From Candidatus Sungiibacteriota bacterium (GTDB lineage: Bacteria; Patescibacteria; Paceibacteria; Sungbacterales; SURF-37), in NCBI GenBank assembly GCA_016186145.1, contig JACPMF010000004.1, positions 1-64,000 on the forward strand: 64,000 nucleotides of DNA, written 5' to 3'. Made by a program: the position numbers and the translations under genes. Below the pieces are notes generated by a model. The model did no database searches. It saw nothing but the letters and a program-made list of their open reading frames with translations, and was not told where the DNA came from. Numbering within the stretch: the stretch's first letter is position 1; the number at the start of each line of letters is the position of its first letter. Below, piece by piece: positions 33,241-41,263 of the stretch.

Positions 33241-34242
33241 CTATACGCCGCATCCTCCGCCGCTGGGCGTCGGAGCAGGTGTGATTTCGTTCAAAATCTG
33301 CCGATAACCAGACGCGCTTGAGTAGCGGGCGCCTAGGACCTCTTTCGGATCGGCGCTCCCCCATGAAACACCTTTCATTTCGAGATATTTTGCAATGGTA
33401 AGATACGTCCCGGGAAACCAATACGCATTCACCTGCAGAGCAACTTTGTACATTTCGTTTTCGCTCACCCCCTGCGACGCCAAAAGTTCAAGAAGACCGA
33501 GCATTGCCATGCCGTGATTGCAATCGGGGAAATGAGTCGGGTTATTACAGCACGGGCGATAGATATTTTTACTTACTCGTTCAACAATTTTCTGCTGAAG
33601 AGGCGTGAGGACAACAAAGGGGTGCCGGGAATAATGATCCATTGCGTCCCCCTTTGCGAGCGTCCATCCGCCGGTTGATGCAAAATTAGCCGCCTTTGCG
33701 AGCGCCTCCTCCGGCGAAGCGGGCGCTCTGCCGTCATAAGTCACCATCGGTCCTCTGTCCAAAACGTCATTCTTATTTCCGAGGCCGAGGGCCCAAAAAA
33801 GGTTCAAAAGAAATCCCGAATTTTCCGGTGTGATTTTAATATTGCCGTTATCCGACCGCTCTAGAAACCGCAAATATTCATCACTAAGCCCTCCGCGACT
33901 CGCGTAAACGGATTTAAACCTCTCCCCGTCAATCACTCCGACACTCACCATCTTAACGCCGAGATCCCCCCACCGAACCGGCAAAATTATCCCCGACGAA
34001 GGCAGAACTTTTTCTTCAAACGCGTCTCGCGCCGGCGCCTGCCCGTTTAAAGGAGGTTGAAATTCTGCCCGGCCCTGCCATGACTTTGGATCTGCTGTAT
34101 AAAGCCAGGCCCCAACCAAGATAACCGCGGAAATCACTACGCTTGCAGGCAACAGATAACCCTCTTCCGCACCCCTTTCACTCTCTTCAGATTTTTCCAC
34201 CAAGGGCGGATCCGTCTTAAACGAAAAGTTTTGGTTTGCCAT
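33241..34242 (-). CDS. Membrane-anchored Cys-rich protein of unknown function
   Basis: 333 residues. A cytoplasmic N-terminus of about 28 residues and one membrane helix (LLPASVVISAVILVGAW) precede an ectodomain with YRPCCNNPTHFPDCNHGMAM, a dense Cys/His cluster suited to metal binding or thiol chemistry, and a Pro/Gly tail with a last CGV. It sits with CcdA-like and DUF1573 genes, so a role in thiol redox or metal handling is a fair guess. Confidence 0.6.
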   Translation of the reverse strand: MANQNFSFKTDPPLVEKSEESERGAEEGYLLPASVVISAVILVGAWLYTADPKSWQGRAEFQPPLNGQAPARDAFEEKVLPSSGIILPVRWGDLGVKMVSVGVIDGERFKSVYASRGGLSDEYLRFLERSDNGNIKITPENSGFLLNLFWALGLGNKNDVLDRGPMVTYDGRAPASPEEALAKAANFASTGGWTLAKGDAMDHYSRHPFVVLTPLQQKIVERVSKNIYRPCCNNPTHFPDCNHGMAMLGLLELLASQGVSENEMYKVALQVNAYWFPGTYLTIAKYLEMKGVSWGSADPKEVLGARYSSASGYRQILNEITPAPTPSGGGCGV

Positions 34243-34292
34243 AATATTCTTCCCATTAGAACCAGACTATCACTGTGTGGTCTAACAAGAAC

Positions 34293-34757
34293 CTAACAAC
34301 AATCCTCCATCTTTTTTTCAAGCTCCCCAACCGCCTTTCCACTCTCCTTCCCGGACCCGGCCAACCAATAGGGTTTCTTAAAAAACCATACTGCCAACAA
34401 AAGAAGAAACACTATTGATACGGCAAACGCAAATAACCAAGAAAGAATCAGGGCGTAAACAGCAATAAATCCGATGGGGATAAAAAGCGTTTTCCAGAGG
34501 AGCAAAGAAGAGCCTTGCGGCAGGCGTTTTTCCAATTGATACGCAATGCCCGCCACCGATCCGCCCATGGCTAACAAAGCTATCATCCTCCAACTCTCGG
34601 CTTCCAGCAAACCGGCGTACAGGCCAAAAAGAATCCAGAACCACGTTCCGGAAACCCCGGCGCAAATCGGGCAAACGGTAAACGGCAGTATTTTATTCGA
34701 CAACAACACCAGCCCCGTCAGGGCGAAAATCGAAACGGTTGCAATAAAGATTTCCAT
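34293..34757 (-). CDS. Multi-pass membrane protein with CPIC motif
   Basis: 154 residues, about five helices. FTVCPICAGVSGTWFW near residue 30 carries a CxxC at a membrane boundary; the C-terminus ends with two Cys. Probably part of the adjacent thiol-redox set; the family is not recognised. Confidence 0.55.
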   Translation of the reverse strand: MEIFIATVSIFALTGLVLLSNKILPFTVCPICAGVSGTWFWILFGLYAGLLEAESWRMIALLAMGGSVAGIAYQLEKRLPQGSSLLLWKTLFIPIGFIAVYALILSWLFAFAVSIVFLLLLAVWFFKKPYWLAGSGKESGKAVGELEKKMEDCC

Positions 34758-34765
34758 ACTTGGAT

Positions 34766-35557
34766 TTATAACAAAAAAATAATTACTCCCAGAGCAACCA
34801 TCGCAAGGCCCCCCCCGAAACGCATCAATCCTTTTTCTTTCTGCTGCCAGCCCCTCACTTTCTCAACAAGCGTTGCGTTGCCGGCAACCAAAAGAATAAT
34901 CACAAGCGGCAATATGAAAATGGCATTGTAAAGAAGCAGATAACCAAGTCCTCTAAAATATGTCGCTTGGTCGTGCAAAAGCCCCAACACCATCAGATAT
35001 GGTCCGCCGGTACACGGAAATTCGCAAAGCCCCACGAGACCGCCAAGAAAAAATGCCGTCGGCACCGATCCCTTTTCCATAAGCTCTGCCATTTTTCGAT
35101 GGGCGGCAGAGGGAATCCGAAGCTTGATCGGAAATGAAGGGAAAAATTCATTTATGAGATTTATGAGTCCAAGAAGAACAAGAAGGAACGCCCCGACCCG
35201 CGCCATGAAATGAGGCGTGTTAAAGATATGGAGTGTTTGCAGAACCCCAAGCCCGATCAGAATGTATATAACGAAAATGCCGGCAATATAAGCGCTGCCG
35301 ATTTTCAGAACGCTTGAACGAACTTTCCCGATGCTGAAGAGAAACGCGATCGTAAGAATCAAAATCGAGAACGCGCACGGATTTATGCTATCGATGAGTG
35401 CCGCAACACCGACAAGAGGCAAAAGCCACCTCCCGCCGTCTGATAACTTCCACAGCGTCTCGGTCCCGATTCCGCTGAAACGGAAAAAAATAAATGTCGC
35501 AAGGAGAACAACGCCAACGGCAATAAGAACGGTAATTTTGAGTTTTGACTTTTCCAT
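34766..35557 (-). CDS. CcdA/DsbD-like thiol-disulfide transmembrane protein
   Basis: 263 residues, about seven helices. Two half-motifs each carry a redox Cys: DSINPCAFSILIL and LCEFPCTGGPYLMVLGLL, as in the DsbD transmembrane domain and CcdA. It moves electrons from cytoplasmic thioredoxin to the outside. It follows the DUF1573 gene by 9 bp on the same strand. Confidence 0.88.
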   Translation of the reverse strand: MEKSKLKITVLIAVGVVLLATFIFFRFSGIGTETLWKLSDGGRWLLPLVGVAALIDSINPCAFSILILTIAFLFSIGKVRSSVLKIGSAYIAGIFVIYILIGLGVLQTLHIFNTPHFMARVGAFLLVLLGLINLINEFFPSFPIKLRIPSAAHRKMAELMEKGSVPTAFFLGGLVGLCEFPCTGGPYLMVLGLLHDQATYFRGLGYLLLYNAIFILPLVIILLVAGNATLVEKVRGWQQKEKGLMRFGGGLAMVALGVIIFLL

Positions 35558-35566
35558 TTTAGATCG

Positions 35567-36064
35567 CTACGGAGTGACAAGGACTGTGAATCCGAGCTTG
35601 AGCGGCTCTCCGGCATTATTCTCTATAATTATTGCCCTATGAATTCGACCGATCCCCGCAGGACCGTGGGCCGCCGGGTCAAAAACGACGTTAACAACGG
35701 CTTCCGCACCCGAAGCTATCGCTTCTTTAATGCTCGGCGAAAATCCGTGCCCCGGCATGCCGTACGGACCGAAAACCTTACCCCCCACTTCAAGCGTGGC
35801 GCTGGTGCACATGCACGAGGTATACATTTTTTCTATAACCACCGATTCTTGCCCGGTGTTTTTGATCCGAAACAAATGACTAACATTCCCGGCCGCCATC
35901 GAAACCGTACCAAAGTCAAAATCTTTCTCTTCTGCGCTTATTGCGCCGGTGGAACCCGAAACCGAAGGGGTGACAATACCACCCTCCGGAGAAGGACGCA
36001 TGGCCCAAACAATCCCGGCAAAAGCAATTACTCCCGCCGCGATTCCAATAGTTATTTTATTCAT
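35567..36064 (-). CDS. DUF1573-domain secreted protein
   Basis: 165 residues. An N-terminal signal or anchor is followed by a DUF1573 Ig-like fold: FDFGTVSMAAGNVSHLFRIKN and YTSCMCTSA with paired Cys. Often linked with envelope or thiol functions. Start ATG 36064 lies exactly at the left boundary of element C, inside the ATTCAT direct repeat, so its native leader was displaced by the element. Confidence 0.8.
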   Translation of the reverse strand: MNKITIGIAAGVIAFAGIVWAMRPSPEGGIVTPSVSGSTGAISAEEKDFDFGTVSMAAGNVSHLFRIKNTGQESVVIEKMYTSCMCTSATLEVGGKVFGPYGMPGHGFSPSIKEAIASGAEAVVNVVFDPAAHGPAGIGRIHRAIIIENNAGEPLKLGFTVLVTP

Positions 36065-36200
36065 CCCGTTAGAAGCAGATCGCGATTAAATATCCACAAT
36101 CTGCCTTTTTAATTATTTAAGCGTTAATAAAGATTTGTGAATCCCGAATAATCTCACAAGCAATCGCACCTGCCTACCGACAGGCAGGGCTTCTAACGGG
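36065..36200. mobile_element. MITE-like palindromic element C (CCCGTTAGA family)
   Basis: 136 bp, ends CCCGTTAGAAGC / GCTTCTAACGGG, flanked by ATTCAT at 36059-36064 and 36201-36206. It separates the DUF1573 gene from its original upstream DNA. No in-frame start codon is contributed: a TAA lies in frame. Confidence 0.85.
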
Positions 36201-36297
36201 ATTCATATGTTTTTAGGTTAGAGATTGGAATTAACAACAAGCCCCTTTTAAGGGACAAAGAAAAGACGCTCGACAAGCTAGTTACTGGTAACTAGTT

Positions 36298-36708
36298 TTA
36301 TCGGCGCAGAAGAAAAGAGGCCGGACTGTTTTCGTGCAATGCAAGCCAATGGGTTAGTTCCCGTCGAACCAACCACGAAGAATCTAAAAATCGGTATGCC
36401 GCAAACGGCCGATTGAATAGAAAGTAAAACTGGAATCTTGGTATTACGCCAAACCAAAAAACAATAAAAAACAAAAGCAAAAGAAGCCCGCCGATGCTGT
36501 CGCTAAAAATGGCCGCTGAAAAACTTCTAAAAGTGTCGAGATGAAACTTCGCAAATGAAAAAGTATTCCACCCTTCAGGACAATCTATTCCTTTGGCGAT
36601 CGCCACGATACATCCGCCGTGGTCGTTTCCATGCCCCATAATCATAAACCCAAAAACGGCAATTCCGACAAAACCGATAAGCACAAAAAGTGTAAAGAGT
36701 GGCTTCAT
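36298..36708 (-). CDS. Membrane protein of unknown function
   Basis: 136 residues, two to three helices. HGNDHGGCIVAIAKGIDCP between the first two helices carries His and Cys residues suited to metal binding. ATG 36708 is directly against the left end of element D. It may belong to the thiol-redox set downstream. Confidence 0.5.
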   Translation of the reverse strand: MKPLFTLFVLIGFVGIAVFGFMIMGHGNDHGGCIVAIAKGIDCPEGWNTFSFAKFHLDTFRSFSAAIFSDSIGGLLLLLFFIVFWFGVIPRFQFYFLFNRPFAAYRFLDSSWLVRRELTHWLALHENSPASFLLRR

Positions 36709-36922
36709 CCCGTTAGAGACCCGCCTGCCATCGCCTTTGTGTGAAGAAAGGAGGCGGTTCTATACTTTAACTTACTAATGTGTGATTTCTCAACTCTATA
36801 GAAGGGCATATGGCGGGCAGGTAGGACGCGGACGCACAAAACACCCAACGCCCTATATTGTTATTGCTTACAAATTTTTACTCTTCTATAAAATTTTATT
36901 CGCGTCCGCGATCTCTAACGGG
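36709..36922. mobile_element. MITE-like palindromic element D (CCCGTTAGA family)
   Basis: 214 bp, ends CCCGTTAGAGA / TCTCTAACGGG. The left flank is CTTCAT, the right flank ATTCAT, so the direct repeat is 5 of 6. The interior contains a further hairpin (GCGTCCGCG). Directly followed by element E. Confidence 0.75.
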
Positions 36923-36928
36923 ATTCAT

Positions 36929-37080
36929 CCCGTTAGAAGCAGATCGCAATCGCATAATTGCTATCTGAATACATTATTGTTCTATATCCCAATAATATTT
37001 TATGAATCTCGTAACTTCTACAAGCGATCGCGCCTGCCTGCCTACTGGCAGGCAGGCCGACAAGCAGGGCTTCTAACGGG
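36929..37080. mobile_element. MITE-like palindromic element E (CCCGTTAGA family)
   Basis: 152 bp, ends CCCGTTAGAAGC / GCTTCTAACGGG, flanked by ATTCAT on both sides (36923-36928, 37081-37086). Tandem with element D, sharing one ATTCAT. The interior resembles element C (AGATCGC near the left, CCTGCC...GGCAGG near the right). Confidence 0.85.
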
Positions 37081-37173
37081 ATTCATAACCACAGTATAGC
37101 AAAGCGTGAGAAAAACACAAAAAGGAAATGGACCTCGTCCGTGCCAGTTGGAACCAGGTTATACAGTTTCTGC

Positions 37174-37584
37174 TTACTTGGCAGAAACTGCCAACTCTTG
37201 GAGTTTCTTCAGAGCTTCTTCTACAGAGTTGACTATAAAACCAGTTTTCTTTACGAACTCAATAGACCATTTCGGGTTCCTGTCTTCATGCCAAATGATA
37301 ATCAGTTTATTACAAAAGTCACCAGGCATTTTCGTGTTGTTCGCATAAAAATAACCTATTTCTATCCACGTTCCTTCCGAAGTCGCTAAACCAGGATTGG
37401 CAACCATAAAGTCAGCACTTTTTATTCCATTCAAATCATCAGGAAAAAATGTATCTGGAGAAGTTTGGTCTGAATCAAATTCATAATCGTGAAAATCAAA
37501 ACTGTCTAACTTCTTGAATTCTTCCTTCCAATCATTTTCGTATTCGTTAGGTTGACCAGCAAGATATACTTTTTTCTTTTGCAT
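37174..37584 (-). CDS. Nucleoside 2-deoxyribosyltransferase-like protein
   Basis: 136 residues from ATG 37584 (MQKKKVYLAG). VYLAGQPNEYENDW at the N-terminus, a central Asp, and DFMVANPGLATSEGTWIEIG fit the NDT fold (catalytic Glu in the GTWIEIG segment). It lies just outside the left long repeat of the island. AT-rich. Confidence 0.65.
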   Translation of the reverse strand: MQKKKVYLAGQPNEYENDWKEEFKKLDSFDFHDYEFDSDQTSPDTFFPDDLNGIKSADFMVANPGLATSEGTWIEIGYFYANNTKMPGDFCNKLIIIWHEDRNPKWSIEFVKKTGFIVNSVEEALKKLQELAVSAK

Positions 37585-37652
37585 AGATATACATGGATAC
37601 AAGCATTTTAATATGGATTTGGTGGTCATTATACGATAAAATCAGAACCTTT

Positions 37653-37865
37653 TTTGAGCAAAATCCCGATTGATTTACCTAGTCATTCGGGTAGTCATTC
37701 ACCCTACCTCGGAATGACTACCTTGCGTTTCTAAATCTGCCCATCATTCCTATCTTTTCTGACTTAACTACCTCTAAAATCAAAGTCCGACTTTCCTCCT
37801 CCGGAGGACTGGCTCGCCGCCCTGCTGGTCGGCTCGCTTGGTCGCCGAAATTCCTCCCCTCAAAC
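37653..37865. repeat. Left long terminal inverted repeat of the restriction-like island
   Basis: Three blocks are exact reverse complements of the right repeat at 43136-43357: 78 bp (37653-37730), 26 bp (37768-37793) and 72 bp (37794-37865). A unique 37-bp segment separates the first two blocks. No flanking target duplication is obvious. Confidence 0.92.
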
Positions 37866-37888
37866 CCCTCCTTCCGGCTCCTTTTCCC

Positions 37889-38764
37889 CTAATTCTTGAG
37901 CCTCGAATTCAGGACTTCTTTAAGGGTAATCCCATCTTTGCTTTTCCATTCCAGTGGGCCAGAAGCAGATCTTCCTAATATGACACCACATGCTGCACTT
38001 GAGCTATCAAATACATAATCGTCAGTAAAGACAAGGGTGGTACCCTGGACACTTAATCGTTGCATTGCCACAAGTTCATCCTTGAGTTTTTTATACGGAT
38101 GAGTCTGAAAAGACGGCGTTTCTTCTAATGAGGCCGTAGAAGATTTCAAAACTTTCATTTTTCCGTCTTCTAAGAGATGGCCCGTAGCTATGATATTGGA
38201 TCCTTTTTTGCAGATAAAAACCAAAGGGGTAACAGGTGTTTTCCCAGAAGTAAATTCACTTTGCACAAATATATCGTATCCGAGCAGAGGCATAATTGTT
38301 GCTAGGTTTTCATAAAACACCTCTAATCCACTTACATCTTCTTTTGGGATCGTAGGCACGCCAGGATTGTTAGCATTTTTTAGGTTACACTTCCCGATTT
38401 TCTTGAGACGTTCAATACAAACACTTTCGAGGTATTGAATTCCTGTTTTTGTTAATGATCCATCTTGACTTACAAAAACAACAACATCCTGCCACCAATC
38501 TTTTTTATAATCGTGATCTCTAATTCTTTCCTTGAAACCATCAGCTTCACCAACGTACACATTGAGCAATCCACCTTCATCAGAGCTACCAATGAGAAAG
38601 TAAACGCAAGCTCCACTTTCTATTTCAGGCAACGTAATGATTTCATTTAAAGCGTTACGAGGGCCACAAATGGCTTTGCCACTCCACTGATCAATCCTCA
38701 CTTCCCTTACTCCCTTCGGAAGTCCTGCTGCCAAAAAAATTGTGATCTTCTTACCTTGATTCAT
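37889..38764 (-). CDS. GIY-YIG nuclease with DUF4357 domain, putative restriction endonuclease
   Basis: 291 residues. The GIY-YIG domain is at about residues 52-115: VYFLIGSS, VYVGEADGFKERIRDH (catalytic Tyr and Arg) and the Glu in YLESVCIERL. A C-terminal DUF4357-like stretch follows (ATGHLLEDGKMKVLKSSTAS). GIY-YIG/DUF4357 proteins are found as nucleases next to DNA methyltransferases. It overlaps the methyltransferase stop by 14 bp, so coupled. Last gene of the five-gene island, hence the likely cutting component. Confidence 0.75.
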   Translation of the reverse strand: MNQGKKITIFLAAGLPKGVREVRIDQWSGKAICGPRNALNEIITLPEIESGACVYFLIGSSDEGGLLNVYVGEADGFKERIRDHDYKKDWWQDVVVFVSQDGSLTKTGIQYLESVCIERLKKIGKCNLKNANNPGVPTIPKEDVSGLEVFYENLATIMPLLGYDIFVQSEFTSGKTPVTPLVFICKKGSNIIATGHLLEDGKMKVLKSSTASLEETPSFQTHPYKKLKDELVAMQRLSVQGTTLVFTDDYVFDSSSAACGVILGRSASGPLEWKSKDGITLKEVLNSRLKN

Positions 38765-39947
38765 AAGTTTTTTTCGGTTTTAGAAGCAGCACTAGTTCTT
38801 CCGACTTTACTCTAGATTTCTTCTCGCGGTTATGTTTATTAAACTTATTATTGCCACCTAAGGTACTGAATCTGCCAATCACATGCTTGTGAATGCGGCT
38901 TTTATTTTTATCCAGATTAAAATATTTTTTAGCCAATTCAATAACCTTATCTCCAGACAATCCATTGCTAGATTTTCCTTTAGGAAAGGTAAAAATAACT
39001 TTAACCTTCTTTCTCGACAGGCCGGATAAGAGTTGCTCTAAAGCTTTATATGATTGTCCCGCATTACTAAATTCTGATTGTGGACGCTCAGATATATCCG
39101 GATAACGTCCAATACCGGTAACTTCTCCGCAGTAACCACGTGCAATTGTTTCAAGTACATGATAAAAACGACTATATTGGACACCGGAATAGGGCGGATC
39201 AAGAAGAACCAAATCTCCTCTTTTTAATTTAGGTATTAATTTTTTAGCGTCTGAAACCATCGCCCTACCTTTTACTTTCGCGTGTAGAGGGACGAGTTCT
39301 TTTAACGCGCTATCGCAGGATTTAAAAATATCAGTGCGCCATGCAATTTCAATAAATTTTCCGGCCCCGGCAGTTGGCTGAAAAGGTTGGGCGGTATGTC
39401 CAGGAGCAGCAGCAGCCCTAGAAGCAGCAATTATGGTTGCTGCTAAGCAAATATCTCTGTATTTAGTTTGCTTAGGTAATGTATTTAAAAGATAGTCGAT
39501 GGTAATGGCTTGTTTCGGACTAAAATAATGGCCTCCGTAAGCACGCCAAACGGGACCAATCTTAGAGGGAGTTTTGCAAAGTTTCCTTGCCGCATTAACT
39601 CTCAACTTTATTTTTCCGGAATACTTTTGATCTACTCCATTGGCTTTATTTAGAAGCTTCGAAGTATTTAGTTTCTTTTTTGCTTTCTCTATCCAAGCTC
39701 TCTTTAAATATTCCGCATCGAATACCTTAGTGCGTCCAATTACGGCTCTTGCGAGAACAACAGCGTATTTTTGCAGATCACCTGCAATAATTTCGCCTTT
39801 AAAATTCAGATTTTTAGCAACAAAATTTATTACTCCTCCGGAACCGCAAAATGGGTCAATGAATCTATTGGCATACGGAAGCTGCTCACGGAGTAAGTCT
39901 CCGAGACCATTGCTCAACATAAACCTTTTTGAACCCATGTATTTCAT
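38751..39947 (-). CDS. D12-type adenine-specific DNA methyltransferase
   Basis: 398 residues from ATG 39947 (MKYMGSKRFM), which overlaps the preceding stop as ATGA. The N-terminal KYMGSK and SAM motif FIDPFCGSGGV, and the catalytic motif LLDPPYSGVQYSRFYHV (DPPY), match the D12/Dam-like alpha class of N6-adenine methyltransferases. It is longer than Dam (about 280), leaving room for a target-recognition insert. Target sequence unknown. Confidence 0.85.
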   Translation of the reverse strand: MKYMGSKRFMLSNGLGDLLREQLPYANRFIDPFCGSGGVINFVAKNLNFKGEIIAGDLQKYAVVLARAVIGRTKVFDAEYLKRAWIEKAKKKLNTSKLLNKANGVDQKYSGKIKLRVNAARKLCKTPSKIGPVWRAYGGHYFSPKQAITIDYLLNTLPKQTKYRDICLAATIIAASRAAAAPGHTAQPFQPTAGAGKFIEIAWRTDIFKSCDSALKELVPLHAKVKGRAMVSDAKKLIPKLKRGDLVLLDPPYSGVQYSRFYHVLETIARGYCGEVTGIGRYPDISERPQSEFSNAGQSYKALEQLLSGLSRKKVKVIFTFPKGKSSNGLSGDKVIELAKKYFNLDKNKSRIHKHVIGRFSTLGGNNKFNKHNREKKSRVKSEELVLLLKPKKTYESR

Positions 39948-41263
39948 AGGCAAAGTTGCGAAAGAGCTATTCTTTCGCATCCCGATAGCGCCAACAGCTC
40001 TGTTGCGAAATTTGAACGCCATTGGTAGTGATTGTTTACAGAAGAAGAACTACTGCTCATACTTGCCAGCGCTTCTTCCACTTCAATCCACATATCAGAG
40101 ATGGGATTTACTTGCCCGGGCTCCCATAGTCCATAATTTTCTCCTAATGTTTCCCACCAAAATTTTATGTCGTTTCTTGAGATACGAGCGTTTTCAATCA
40201 TAGTCATCCCTGCTCCTGTTGCTAACCTTAAAAGTAGAGTCGCCCTGCTCAACATCTGAATATGATAATCAGGATCAGTCGTTTTCCCCTTTTTACTTGC
40301 TTCGACAATCAACATAGGATCTCTTTGCTGTGTTTTTCGACTAAAAATCTGAGTTAGGGTGGTTAGTTCAGGATCACTTATGCCAAGATCTGTAAGTATT
40401 TTTCTAATCTGAGATTGCGAGAGTTGCCCGTTATTATATTTTTCCCAGCTCAATCTTAATAAAAAGGTATCTGCGACAAAACCACCAGTTCCATTCATGC
40501 TACACATGCGCCATATATTTTCTACTATCCCCAAAGAATTCCTGATCTGAATAGAATTCCTAAAACTAAGGTCGTTCAAAATACCGCTTGGTCTATAGCT
40601 TGCGTGTTCACGTGCAGATTGATCTATTCCCAATGTTGTTATGTCGTACCCCCAATGTTTAAGCCAATCTTTTGCTAAATAATTGAGTGGCGCTGTTGAG
40701 ATCTCAGAAAACCAAGTTTCTAAAGTTATACTATTAGGCCGAATAATTTTTTGAAATAGTCTTCCAGAATCAGGGCGACCGAGCCAATCAATAAATTGCT
40801 TTCTTACTAGTGCGTGGGTTTTTTCTGAAATCGGCCCGTAAATATCTGAAGACTTTCCATTAGCACCCACTATTGAAAAATGTTTTGCACTGAAAACACC
40901 TATGCCATCACTTGCAAGTAAAGACATCACAGCTCTCAGTTGGGCATAATATGCAAAATGCTTACAAGCCTGGATGTCGCCAACGGCATGACTAATTATA
41001 GCTTTACCCAAGAAACTCCAACCATCCACGCAGTGTAAGGGAACTGAAGCGGCTATGTACTCTGCTAATTGAGTTTTTTTAGGTCCCGTTATTCGGTGAG
41101 GTGCTCTTCTGGGACAATCCTTTTCTATTTTTTCCGTACAGTTTTTTGCATATCTATTTTGAACACCAAGCCAGCCACCCCTTACAAAGTGTCTTTTAAG
41201 ACGATTAAAGGTTTCTTGGGTAGCTATCCGAGAATAATGTCTAGTTGAAAATTTATCTGGCAT
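39944..41263 (-). CDS. Uncharacterised island protein, mostly helical
   Basis: 439 residues from ATG 41263 (MPDKFSTRHYSR), overlapping the upstream stop; ATGs at 41272 and 41284 are alternatives. It looks alpha-helical. A distinctive patch is YYAQLRAVMSLLASDGIGVFSAKH, shaped like a HEPN-type R-x-H arrangement but not convincingly so. It is coupled to both neighbours and conserved in position between a DGQHR protein and a methyltransferase. No family recognised; it could be a specificity or effector subunit. Confidence 0.6.
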   Translation of the reverse strand: MPDKFSTRHYSRIATQETFNRLKRHFVRGGWLGVQNRYAKNCTEKIEKDCPRRAPHRITGPKKTQLAEYIAASVPLHCVDGWSFLGKAIISHAVGDIQACKHFAYYAQLRAVMSLLASDGIGVFSAKHFSIVGANGKSSDIYGPISEKTHALVRKQFIDWLGRPDSGRLFQKIIRPNSITLETWFSEISTAPLNYLAKDWLKHWGYDITTLGIDQSAREHASYRPSGILNDLSFRNSIQIRNSLGIVENIWRMCSMNGTGGFVADTFLLRLSWEKYNNGQLSQSQIRKILTDLGISDPELTTLTQIFSRKTQQRDPMLIVEASKKGKTTDPDYHIQMLSRATLLLRLATGAGMTMIENARISRNDIKFWWETLGENYGLWEPGQVNPISDMWIEVEEALASMSSSSSSVNNHYQWRSNFATELLALSGCERIALSQLCL

